Notes under the pieces: generated by a model | What the model was told of the DNA's origin: nothing | Database searches by the model: none | The model's input: the letters and a program-made list of their open reading frames with translations, nothing else | NCBI GenBank assembly: GCA_020853525.1 | Contig: JADYYS010000019.1 | Span: 1-64,000, forward strand | Reading direction: 5' to 3' | Length of the DNA: 64,000 nt | Source: Ardenticatenales bacterium | Lineage (GTDB): Bacteria > Chloroflexota > Anaerolineae > Epilineales > Epilineaceae | Shown here: in pieces, positions 1 to 8,166 of the stretch | Layout: every line of letters begins with the position of its first letter | How positions within the stretch are numbered: the first letter of the stretch is position 1 | Made by a program: the position numbers and the translations under genes

Positions 1-128
1 CGAGCGGCGCGACGGACGCACCGGGCGACGAGAGCAAGGGCTACGAGGCGTTCCCGGTGTTCGACTTCTTCGCACCCGAGGACGCGCTGAGCTGCCCGGG
101 GATGCCGGAGGGGTTCGGGGGGCGGTAA
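1..128 (+). CDS. 3' end of an unidentified gene
   Basis: Partial gene, open at the left edge of the window. The frame ending in TAA at 126-128 reads as a plausible coding end (…FPVFDFFAPEDALSCPGMPE… then GFGGR) with the G/C third-position bias of the neighbours. Too little is present to identify a family. It converges with the secreted protein gene on the opposite strand, and a strong hairpin follows about 120 bp downstream. Confidence 0.5.
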   Translation, partial: SGATDAPGDESKGYEAFPVFDFFAPEDALSCPGMPEGFGGR

Positions 129-245
129 GGCGGACAGAGGATCGAATGGGCGCAGGGCGGTAACGCCTTCGCCTCGTAGGGGCGACGCGAACGCGTCGCC
201 TGCAGGCCAACCGGCCCGTCGAGACGGATCGAAGCGCAGCAGCAG

Positions 246-283
246 CGGGGCCGGGTCGAGAAATCGACCCGGCCCCGTCCTTT
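246..283. terminator. Strong hairpin terminator
   Basis: A perfect 14-bp G/C-rich stem (CGGGGCCGGGTCGA pairing with TCGACCCGGCCCCG) closes on a GAAA tetraloop and is followed by a short pyrimidine run (TCCTTTC). It lies between two convergent genes and could serve the upstream plus-strand gene. Confidence 0.7.
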
Positions 284-303
284 CATACCTAGATCGAGCG
301 CCA

Positions 304-365
304 GATCACCGTGATTCGGACCGAAGATCACCGTGATCTTGGATGAACATCACCGTGATCTTCGG
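304..365. repeat. Three palindromic 22-bp-spaced repeats
   Basis: Three copies of ATCACCGTGAT start at 305, 327 and 349, exactly 22 bp apart. The first two are preceded by G, and the second and third are followed by C, so the core is the inverted repeat GATCAC-C-GTGATC. The outer arms of the second and third copies (CCGAAG… and …CTTCGG) are also complementary, so 321-337 and 349-365 can pair as one long hairpin. The array sits between the convergent gene ends at 128 and 378. It could be an operator array with two-helical-turn spacing or a decayed repeat hairpin. Confidence 0.7.
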
Positions 366-377
366 AGTTCTTCGAAC

Positions 378-2861
378 CTACCGCCGCGACACCGCCGTGA
401 ACGGCAGGAACAAGTCCGCCTTCCGCCAGCACGTCCGGAGATCCGCCGTGTCCTGGCCGTCGCGCGGGTCCTTGACGGTGACCTTCGCTTCGAGGCAGCC
501 GACGAAGTTCGTCCGGGACCGGAAGCAAAGCTCGCGCGTGCCCTGGGCGGCAACGAACAGGCTGTCCGAGTCGTACGGCTCGGCGAACCAGCGCAAGGAG
601 AGCACGTTGTGGTCCGGATCGTCGGCCTTGTACGTCAGGTCGTAGCACGCCTGCTGGTTGCGGGCGACGGTCATGCCGCGCAGCTTGTCGCGCAGGATGC
701 GGGGCGGGATGTTTCCGTCCTCGTTCCGGCTGCGCCACGTGAGCGTGATGCCGGCCGTGGCGCGGGCGCCGCCGGAGTCCTGGACCTCGAGGTCGGCGTT
801 GTCGCTGCCGACGAAGCCTACGTCGGGCTCGAAGTCGATCACCTGGCGGCCGGTCTTGTTCACCTGGGCGTGCAGGCCGTCCGGGTTCAGGACGAACCAC
901 TCGAGGTTCTGCGGCGGGTCCTCCTTGTCCGTGGCCATGCCCGTCAGGTCGACCGTGATCGTCGTGTTCACGGGGGCCACGTACTCGCGGCGCAACTTGT
1001 CGTACTCCACGAACGGCGGCGTGTTGCGGTCGTTCGACCAGTAGAGGGCGATCGCCTGGCGGGCGCTGCAGCCGTCGCGGTCCGTCACGACGAGCGTGAC
1101 GATCAGGCTGTAGCTCTCCTTGATGCCGCCGTTCAAGAGGAACGCCAGGCGCTGTCCGCCGCGGCCCGTGACGGTCACGTCCTTGGCCTTGTCCGGCGGG
1201 ATCTCCACATCCCAGCTGAGCTTGTCCTGCGGATCTTCGGTGTCCTGGGCGTTGCCGAGCAGGCTGAGCTCGATGATCTGGCCCCACAGCGCCGGCGCCG
1301 GGTCGGGGATGCGCGGTGTGATCTTGGGGCAGTCGTTGATGCTGTTGACGATCACGCGAAACGAGAGTTGGGCCTTCACGAGGCCATCCGATACCTCGAT
1401 GCGCACCGTCGTCGTGCCGAACCACTGCGCGGCCGGCGTGATGCTGATGACGTTCGTCGGCAGGAGCTTGACGCCGGCCAGCGGATCGCCGGCGTCGAGC
1501 ATCGTGAAGCGCAGGGCGTCGTCGCCGCAGTCGGCGTCCGAGACGTAGTTCTTGAGATCGACGATGGCCGTCTGGTCCTCCTCGAGCACGACGTCGGGGA
1601 TCGGCTGGATGACCGGCGGCGTGTTGTAGTTGATCGTGTTCTGATAGAGCGCGCCGATCGCCAGGCAGCCGTCGCCCCCCATCTCCTTCCAGCCCTCCCA
1701 CCAGTCCTTCAGCGTGGCCGGGTGCTTCGCGTCGACGACGGCGAAGACCTCCTTGAACGTCGCGTTGCCGACGTCCGTGCCGTCCATCGTGGCGTCCTTC
1801 TCGAAGAGGTCCCAGAACGCGCCGGCGATCCGTCCGGGGACGGTGTCGCCGTCCTCCCAGTCCGGCGTGCCGGTGGTGGCCGCATCGAGGTCCATCGTCC
1901 GGAGCGCGGGCGTGCTGAAGCGCGGATCGGCCTTCACGCCGATCGGGATGAACGCCGCGAGGCCGTGCAACAGCGCGCACGCCGGATCGCTCTTCAATCG
2001 GATGTCGGGCGGCGCGATGTCGAAGCAGCCCTGCCAACCGGCCGGCGCCTGGTCGCCGAGCAGGCTGTCCAAGAGGGCGTAGGCGCCGTAGCGCAGCACG
2101 AGATCGCCGCTGCGGGCGTCCTCGTCGCGGAAGTAGAGCGTCTTGCCGGCGCGGTCGAAGCGCGGACCGTCCTGGCTCGCGGCAGACCAGTAGGCCGTCA
2201 CCGTTCCCGGGTCGCGGCCGGCAGCATCGCGCAGGAAGAACCACTCGCTCGCGAGGTCGACGAACGTCCACATCGCCTCGATCTCGCGGTCCTTCTCGGC
2301 GATGTACTGCGACGGGAAGCCGACGATACCGTCCGGCACGTTCTTGCGGTTGCCCGAGCGCTCGTTCAGCTCATAGCTCGTCCAGACATAGCTGTGCGGC
2401 GTACCGGCCTGCAAGAGCCGAACCTGCTTCCCCTCGGTGTAAACCTTCAGGAAGATGTCCTGCGTCCCCTCGCGCGACGCCCCGTCCTGGTCGACGTTGG
2501 GCACCTCCTTGGACGCGTAGCGCCCCTCTTCGTCCGTATAGGTCGTCGCCAGCAGCTGCGACGTGACCGGGAAGCCCTCGTCCTTGTCGTAGACCTCGAC
2601 CTTGACCCCGGCGGCCGGATGGTTCATGTCGCTGGCGCGGTCGGAGTAGTAGATGGCGCCGCGGACGATGATCATCCCGGGCTCGGGGGTGGCTTGCGCA
2701 GGGGCATCGTCCGGCGCGCGTAGGCTCGCGGCGCGCGGCGCGACGGCTTGCGCGGCCGGCGGGAAGGCGGAAACGGCGACGGCGGTAACGGCGACAAGGC
2801 CCGCGACTGCGAGCGCCATGGGCGCGCGCGCGGCGAGGGCCAGCGGTGGCCGCTGGTGCAT
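378..2861 (-). CDS. Secreted multi-Ig-domain protein with degenerate peptidase-like domain
   Basis: 827-residue exported protein of unknown role. The start chosen is the ATG at 2861, preceded by GGAGGG seven bases upstream; it opens a basic N-terminus and signal peptide ending near AQA. A short TTR-like beta domain follows (about 60-130), then an alpha-rich region (about 200-400) that matches secreted metallopeptidase-like proteins of this phylum in its downstream motifs (WEDGDTVPGRIAGAFWDLF, YQNTINYN). Where an HExxH zinc site and a WxEGxADF motif would be expected it has RYGAYALL and LLHGLAAF, so catalysis is unlikely. Tandem cadherin/Ig-like repeats (NTPPV…, DxDG) fill about 410-800. The C-terminus is FLPFTAVSRR, the tail motif shared with other exported proteins here. 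It probably acts at the cell surface in binding. Confidence 0.75.
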   Translation of the reverse strand: MHQRPPLALAARAPMALAVAGLVAVTAVAVSAFPPAAQAVAPRAASLRAPDDAPAQATPEPGMIIVRGAIYYSDRASDMNHPAAGVKVEVYDKDEGFPVTSQLLATTYTDEEGRYASKEVPNVDQDGASREGTQDIFLKVYTEGKQVRLLQAGTPHSYVWTSYELNERSGNRKNVPDGIVGFPSQYIAEKDREIEAMWTFVDLASEWFFLRDAAGRDPGTVTAYWSAASQDGPRFDRAGKTLYFRDEDARSGDLVLRYGAYALLDSLLGDQAPAGWQGCFDIAPPDIRLKSDPACALLHGLAAFIPIGVKADPRFSTPALRTMDLDAATTGTPDWEDGDTVPGRIAGAFWDLFEKDATMDGTDVGNATFKEVFAVVDAKHPATLKDWWEGWKEMGGDGCLAIGALYQNTINYNTPPVIQPIPDVVLEEDQTAIVDLKNYVSDADCGDDALRFTMLDAGDPLAGVKLLPTNVISITPAAQWFGTTTVRIEVSDGLVKAQLSFRVIVNSINDCPKITPRIPDPAPALWGQIIELSLLGNAQDTEDPQDKLSWDVEIPPDKAKDVTVTGRGGQRLAFLLNGGIKESYSLIVTLVVTDRDGCSARQAIALYWSNDRNTPPFVEYDKLRREYVAPVNTTITVDLTGMATDKEDPPQNLEWFVLNPDGLHAQVNKTGRQVIDFEPDVGFVGSDNADLEVQDSGGARATAGITLTWRSRNEDGNIPPRILRDKLRGMTVARNQQACYDLTYKADDPDHNVLSLRWFAEPYDSDSLFVAAQGTRELCFRSRTNFVGCLEAKVTVKDPRDGQDTADLRTCWRKADLFLPFTAVSRR

Positions 2862-3020
2862 GGGGTGTCCCTCCAGGGGTGTGTGGGTTGTCGAAGGTTC
2901 CCTGTCCCCGCGGTGTGCGCTCGGCACACCGCGCCCGTCAGGGAGGACGTTTTCGAGGGGGGAATGGTTACGGTGTGGGAGTCGGCGTCGTCGGATCGCC
3001 TAAGGCCCTCACCCCCCGCC

Positions 3021-3046
3021 CCCCTCCCCCAAGGCTGGGGGAGGGG
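3021..3046. terminator. G/C hairpin between minus-strand genes
   Basis: CCCCTCCCCC-AAGGCT-GGGGGAGGGG is a perfect 10-bp stem just downstream of the MFS transporter gene on the minus strand, flanked by further C and G runs. It resembles the dispersed C-rich/G-rich hairpins common between genes of high-GC Chloroflexota. Possible terminator; no clear U tract. Confidence 0.5.
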
Positions 3047-3062
3047 GAGGATGCTTGGCGGA

Positions 3063-4394
3063 TTAGGACCCCAATGCCGGCGCGACGTCCCGCGGCGGCC
3101 GTTGCCCGGGCGTCAGCTGCCGGTCGACGAGGAGCAGGGCGGCCGTCACGGCGGCGGCGATCACGGCCAGAGAGTACGAGGCCACGTAGCCGTCCGTCGC
3201 CCGCGCCAGCGCCCCCCCGATGAGCGGCGCCAGGACGAGCGCGGGCGTGGCCAGGCTGTGGCCGAGGCCGATGTACGCCGGGCGGGTGCGCGCATCGCCG
3301 AACGTGAGGATGTAGACGAGCGGGATCATCGTGAGGGCGATGTTCGCGGCGCCGGCCAGGATGAAGACGGCGCCGATCCACAGCAGCGACGGGGCGACGG
3401 CGGCGAGCAGCGCGGCCGCACCCGCGGCGATGGCCCCGCCGGCCATCACGCGCCGGTGGCCGACGTTGTCGGCAAGCCAGCCGAGCGCCGGGCTGAGGAC
3501 GACCTGGACGAGCGCGAACAGCGCGCCGAATGTGCCGATGTCGGCCAGGGTTGCGCCGAGACGTGCCTGGGCGTCCACGGCGAAGAAGGCAGCGGGCATG
3601 AGCGCGAACCAACTGGCCAATCGGGCCGCGACGAAGCGGCGGAAGTGGGGGTCCGCTTGCCAGACGGAGCGGATGGACGGGGGAGGGTCGTTCGGCAGGT
3701 CGGCGGCGGCGACGTCGGATGGGGCGAGTGGGTCGGGGTCGTCAGATCGAGCGACGACCGGCATGGGTGCGGCGGGGTGCAGCGGCTCGCGGAGGCGCGA
3801 CAGAAAGCCGTACGACACGACCAGCGCCGCCGTGCCGATGCCGAAGCACAGCGCGAAGCCCATCCGATCCGGGAAGCGCTCGAGGATCCGCCCGGCCGAC
3901 CACGCGCCGATCGCCGCCATCAGCTGCACGGCGCCGACCATGATGCCGATGAACGCGCCGCGACGTCGGGACTCCGTCATCCGTACGAGGAGCGATTGCC
4001 ACGGCGGCGCGGTGAGTCCGCCGCCGAGGCCGAACACGAGGAGCAAGGTCAACGTGAGGCCGACGGCCACCTGGCGGGGGAGCCAAGGCAGGCTGAGGGC
4101 GAGGACGGCCAGGCCGAGGAACGGCAGCCGCTCGACGATCGTGGCGCGCAGAACGGCCGGGTGGAAACGATGAAGGCGGGCGACGCGGCGCACGAGCAGC
4201 AGCTGCGGGACGTGCCAGCCGAGGGGCTGGAGCCATGGGATGAGGGCGAGGGCGATCGCCGATGACGAGATCGAGCGAACGAAAAGGGGCATGACGGAGA
4301 CGAACGACGCCAGGCCGATCGCCAGACCGAAGAAGGCGCCGTTCAGCACGCAGAAGGTGAGGTTGTGGCGCTGGTGGGGGGGCGGGGGCGGCAT
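3063..4394 (-). CDS. MFS transporter
   Basis: 443-residue polytopic membrane protein of the major facilitator superfamily. About twelve hydrophobic segments are visible in two halves separated by a polar, proline-rich central loop (residues around 220-260). The motif ESRRRGAFIGIMVG after transmembrane segment 4-5 resembles the basic loop typical of the family. The ATG at 4394 is chosen because the upstream extension is low-complexity and antisense to the next gene's start; the ribosome site is weak. The substrate cannot be told from sequence. Divergent from the beta-propeller gene at 4517, so the roughly 120 bp between them should hold both promoters. Confidence 0.8.
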   Translation of the reverse strand: MPPPPPHQRHNLTFCVLNGAFFGLAIGLASFVSVMPLFVRSISSSAIALALIPWLQPLGWHVPQLLLVRRVARLHRFHPAVLRATIVERLPFLGLAVLALSLPWLPRQVAVGLTLTLLLVFGLGGGLTAPPWQSLLVRMTESRRRGAFIGIMVGAVQLMAAIGAWSAGRILERFPDRMGFALCFGIGTAALVVSYGFLSRLREPLHPAAPMPVVARSDDPDPLAPSDVAAADLPNDPPPSIRSVWQADPHFRRFVAARLASWFALMPAAFFAVDAQARLGATLADIGTFGALFALVQVVLSPALGWLADNVGHRRVMAGGAIAAGAAALLAAVAPSLLWIGAVFILAGAANIALTMIPLVYILTFGDARTRPAYIGLGHSLATPALVLAPLIGGALARATDGYVASYSLAVIAAAVTAALLLVDRQLTPGQRPPRDVAPALGS

Positions 4395-4516
4395 CCCGAG
4401 GCCTTGAGGGCGGGTTGACGGGCGCAGGACACAGCGAGTATAGCTTCGAACCACCGGATCGGATCGTCGAGGGATGCCGGCGACGCCGATCTCACCGAGG
4501 GGATCTGCAAAGGCGA

Positions 4517-6085
4517 ATGGCAACGCTCAACCCGACCCGTCGTCCACTCACGCTGGTTGCCAAGATCACGCTCGCCGTCGTGCTCGTGATCGCCGTGTTT
4601 CTGACCTCCGGGATCGACTGTTGGGGCGGTCGGTGCGCCTGTACGCCCCGGCTTGTCGACACGTATTTCCATCCGTACAGCCGAAGCGGCGTGCTGGCCG
4701 TCAACGCCCAGTCCCGTCTACTCTACTCCTCGGCCGACGATGCGATGGCCATCGCCGTGCTCGACGCGGACGATGCGATGGGCGGACCGCTCTTCAGCGT
4801 ACCGACCGAGGGCTATCTCGGCGGCGTGGCGCTCGACGAGACGGGCAACAAGGTCTATGTCCCACAAGGCTTCTCCAAGAGCGTGCGCGTGGTGGACGGC
4901 AACACGCATGTGCACCACGACATCATGGTGCCGGCGGCCACGAATGCGATCGGTTCGCTGGCCGTCGATCCGGCGCGACGGCGGCTGTACGTGGTTCGCA
5001 ACGATGACCTCAACGTCGCGCTGTTCGACACGGCGTCTGAACGGTACCTTGGTTCCGTCGCCAGCGGCTGCTGCACCACCCCGTCCATGCTGATAGGTGT
5101 GGACCGATCGACCGGCGTGCTGCTCGTCCTCGACACGGGCGACGGCACGCTGTCGGCTTTCGACGCGAACGGCGATCGGATCGCTTCGCTCGATGTCGAA
5201 GGCCCGCCGCTCCGATTCACGGTCGACTCCGACCAGCACCGGGCCTACATCGCCGTTGATCAGCCCCAGCAGGTGACCGTCGTGGACATCGACCCGGCAA
5301 GCGGTACGGCGTTCACCGTCCTGGCGCACATCCCGCTGCGCGACCGGCCGACCGATATCGCCCTCGACCCGGCCGCGCACATCGGCTACGTTGCGAACAG
5401 CGGCACGAACACGCTCACGCTGATCGACTTGGCGGCGAATCGCCGGATCCTGGACCTGCCGATCGGCCACCAACCCGGCTACCTTGCGGTCGATACGGCG
5501 ACAGCGCGCGTGTTCGTGGCGCTGGCGAACCAGGGCGTGGCGATCGTCCAGGGCTGCCCGGCGGCGCGGCGGCGCCTGTCCGGACTGCGGGGGATGTTCA
5601 CCCGGCCGACGTCACGGCCCTCGCCGCGCTCGATCGCCACGCCGGTCGACCACAGCAGTCCGACGGAGGCGGCGCTGCGGCGGGCGTATGTCCGCGGGGA
5701 GCGGATGTTCGTGAACCGAACGCAGTGTCTGGACGGCGTCACGACGTATGAGGCGGCGGAGGCCGTCACGGCGATCGCTACGGCGGGGGCGCGCGTCGTC
5801 GACGCGGGCGCGGCCGGGCAGATGTGCGGCGTCGGTACGGACTTCCCGCAGCCGGACATGGCAGCCGCCGGCTACTTCTTCTCGGTGCCCGTGCTCGAGC
5901 CCGGCGCCGAAGTGCCGACGGTCTGGACGTTCGAGAGCGCAACGCGGACGCTGCTGACGACGGATCGCCCCGCAACGCTGCACGTGACCCGCTCGTTGGA
6001 GGCGCCCACGACGCCTTGGCGGGAGAGCTTGTGGTGGCTGTCGCGGTGCAAGACGAAGGTTCCGGAGGCGGAGTGCGCGCGGTAG
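4517..6085 (+). CDS. Membrane-anchored YVTN-type beta-propeller protein
   Basis: 522 residues. A single hydrophobic segment near the N-terminus (KITLAVVLVIAVFLTSG) acts as signal anchor or signal peptide, followed by a Cys pair (CWGGRCAC). Residues about 60-370 carry repeated blade motifs of the form 'LAVDPARRRLYVVRNDD', 'DIALDPAAHIGYVANSG', 'LAVDTATARVFVALAN', typical of YVTN/SMP-30-like propellers. The last 150 residues form a separate Cys-containing domain of unknown family. No enzyme residues were recognised; an extracytoplasmic binding or scaffold role is inferred. The ATG at 4517 (AAAGG upstream) gives the anchor near the N-terminus; an in-frame upstream extension exists but overlaps the divergent gene's promoter region. 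Confidence 0.7.
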   Translation: MATLNPTRRPLTLVAKITLAVVLVIAVFLTSGIDCWGGRCACTPRLVDTYFHPYSRSGVLAVNAQSRLLYSSADDAMAIAVLDADDAMGGPLFSVPTEGYLGGVALDETGNKVYVPQGFSKSVRVVDGNTHVHHDIMVPAATNAIGSLAVDPARRRLYVVRNDDLNVALFDTASERYLGSVASGCCTTPSMLIGVDRSTGVLLVLDTGDGTLSAFDANGDRIASLDVEGPPLRFTVDSDQHRAYIAVDQPQQVTVVDIDPASGTAFTVLAHIPLRDRPTDIALDPAAHIGYVANSGTNTLTLIDLAANRRILDLPIGHQPGYLAVDTATARVFVALANQGVAIVQGCPAARRRLSGLRGMFTRPTSRPSPRSIATPVDHSSPTEAALRRAYVRGERMFVNRTQCLDGVTTYEAAEAVTAIATAGARVVDAGAAGQMCGVGTDFPQPDMAAAGYFFSVPVLEPGAEVPTVWTFESATRTLLTTDRPATLHVTRSLEAPTTPWRESLWWLSRCKTKVPEAECAR

Positions 6086-6207
6086 GCTATAGGCTACCCT
6101 GGCGCACGAGATCAACCTCGCACGTGGCATCACCCAGAAGCCCACGTGGTTCATGACGCAGCCGAATTCGGCACGTGCGCATTGCCGGGACGATCGACGG
6201 TAGCCGT

Positions 6208-6441
6208 TCACCCGATTGCTACGTCACCTTGCATGCCGCCGATTGCCCGACAGCAGTGGGCTGTCAACTGGGTGATCGCTTGCTGAAGATCGGAATCGGG
6301 TGCGTTGCGCAGACCCCCATCGATCATGCCGAGCAGCACGGTGATGCCCAGGCTAAAGGTCACGAAGAGCCAGAACGCGCGTCGCCTGGACCTGCCAGTG
6401 AACACCGCGTACTTGCGGAGGGCTTCGAGATACCATTTCAT
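6208..6441 (-). pseudogene. Truncated DUF805 membrane protein
   Basis: 77-residue frame. The first 45 residues (MKWYLEALRKYAVFTGRSRR… then a hydrophobic helix ending MIDG) match the N-terminus of DUF805 inner-membrane proteins well, and GGGGAA lies upstream of the ATG. The remainder lacks the usual further helices and the conserved RRLHDxxxSGWW end, and the frame stops about 40-50 residues short. Most likely a truncated remnant at the tail of the secreted-protein cluster, though expression of a short membrane peptide cannot be excluded. Confidence 0.6.
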
Positions 6442-6507
6442 CGTATTCCCCAGTGAGCGAAGCCGGAATGACGGTGCTATCGCAATGCGCTTCGGCTGGC
6501 GCCTTGA

Positions 6508-8082
6508 TCAGTCACCGCTTGCACAGACTTCCAGCACCACATCGTCGAGATCCCAAGCAGTGAGGTTGTAGTAGCTGGTGGTCACGATGAACTGCAGTTC
6601 CGCCAGCCGCCAGCCCGGTCGCCGCACCAGCTGTTCGGTTACGTCGAAACCTTCTTCGTCGATCCACTTCGACCGCGGATGCTGGTTGTTGATCGCGACG
6701 ATGTCCGCCGATTGCGACGTTGTCTCGCCGACCAGACGTGCGATCAGCACGTCGTTGACGGCGGCCCCATCGCTTTCGAGTGTCGTCATCCGCCACGCGA
6801 AGCGGAGCGTCGCGGATTGAATCGGGCTCGGTGCGCCGGGTTCGGCCGGGTACGTCTTCAGAACAGCCTTGTTACGCAGCCGGTCGCGCGCCTCGTTGCG
6901 CTCACCCAAACGCGCAAGCCACGACCCACGCCGCGCATCTCCTTGACGGATCGCCTCCGCGTCGCCCTGTTCGTGAATCCACCCGCTGGAACCTAGCTCG
7001 AAGTCACCGTTCTCCAGGACGTTCACGCACGCCGGTCGCGGCGTGGCGACGACGGCGCTCGGCGCGGTCCATCCGATCGACAACCGCAGCGCCGAGGGGA
7101 GGAAGATGCCGCGGACCTGAGCCGTCGTCGGGATGGCGGTCGGGGACGCGACGGGGCGCGCGGTGGCCGTCGCCGTTGCCGACGGGCGCGGCGTGGGCGT
7201 CGCCTCGCGCGTCGCCTCGCGCGTCGGCGTGCGCGTCGGCGTGCGCGTTGCGGTGGGCTGCGGGGCGGTCGTGCGGGACGGGGTGGCGGTGCTCAGCGTG
7301 TACTCGACTTCGAGCTTGGGCGCGTACGAGCCCTCTTTCGTTCCGAACCCGCGCAGCGTGCTCTCTTCCTCGCTCTCATCGTCCTGCAGCAGGATGCCGA
7401 AGTTGTCGGCGGGCCTGGACACCCAAGCCTGGACAAGCGACGTGTCGAGCGGCGCGTCCTTCCAGCCGAAGATGGCCTGACTGCCGCTCGCCCCCGAAGT
7501 GAGGCTGAGAGAACCGGACGACAGGCTGTTGGCTGAAGGACGCGAGTTCCAGGTGACGTTGTTCTCGGACCAGCCTGAGGTCACCGCGAAGAAGTCGATC
7601 GATCGGACTCTGTGCTCCCAGTCGTACCGCAGCAAGTAGTATGCGGATAGGGTGGCGTTCGTGATCGTGGCCGTGCGGGGGATTGAAGTCGTGTCGAATC
7701 GGACGAGCCCCCGATACGTGCCGTGCGTTCGGCCCATCTCGTCGTCGGCCCCCACGATCATCGCCGGATCCAGGAGGTTGTCGGCACGCGCCGGGCGCGG
7801 CTTGCCGACAAGCTGGCCGAAGTTCTGCGCCGGCTCCGCGCTGAACACGTGGGTGTCCGCGACGGCGCTCAGCGTCACCACCGCCTGAAGAGCCGACGGG
7901 TCGTGGGCGTCGTGACGACCGCCGGCATAGGTGGTGGACGGTGCGAGGGGGTCCGTTTCTGACACGAACATGGACTTCCCGCCCACGCCGGGTGCCGAAC
8001 GGACGTCGGACGCGGCCGGCGGTGCGGCGCAAAGCGCGGCCGCGATCGTAGCGGACAAGGCGAGCCAGCGACGACCCCTCAC
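6508..8082 (-). CDS. Secreted DNRLRE-domain protein with C-terminal CBM-like domain
   Basis: 524 residues. The start is the GTG at 8082, directly after GAGGAGGAG. Residues 1-25 are a signal peptide. Residues about 70-260 form a DNRLRE domain (VTLSAVADTHVFSAEP…, RGLVRFDTTSIP, SGWSENNVTWNSRP, a family that often accompanies surface proteins). A Thr/Pro/Arg linker with TREATREAT repeats follows, ending in the motif IFLPSALRL. The last ~150 residues form a beta-sandwich starting NVLENGDFELGSSGW, like carbohydrate-binding or discoidin domains. The LP motif is therefore internal here, between domains. Third secreted gene after the sigma/anti-sigma pair; 84 bp separates it from the gene upstream. 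Confidence 0.75.
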   Translation of the reverse strand: MRGRRWLALSATIAAALCAAPPAASDVRSAPGVGGKSMFVSETDPLAPSTTYAGGRHDAHDPSALQAVVTLSAVADTHVFSAEPAQNFGQLVGKPRPARADNLLDPAMIVGADDEMGRTHGTYRGLVRFDTTSIPRTATITNATLSAYYLLRYDWEHRVRSIDFFAVTSGWSENNVTWNSRPSANSLSSGSLSLTSGASGSQAIFGWKDAPLDTSLVQAWVSRPADNFGILLQDDESEEESTLRGFGTKEGSYAPKLEVEYTLSTATPSRTTAPQPTATRTPTRTPTREATREATPTPRPSATATATARPVASPTAIPTTAQVRGIFLPSALRLSIGWTAPSAVVATPRPACVNVLENGDFELGSSGWIHEQGDAEAIRQGDARRGSWLARLGERNEARDRLRNKAVLKTYPAEPGAPSPIQSATLRFAWRMTTLESDGAAVNDVLIARLVGETTSQSADIVAINNQHPRSKWIDEEGFDVTEQLVRRPGWRLAELQFIVTTSYYNLTAWDLDDVVLEVCASGD

Positions 8083-8166
8083 GATCTCCTCCTCATGCAG
8101 GCCGAATCGGGTGGACGGGACGCCCTTCCCGTGCTGCGGCCAACGACGACTACCTGCGGCCAACGA

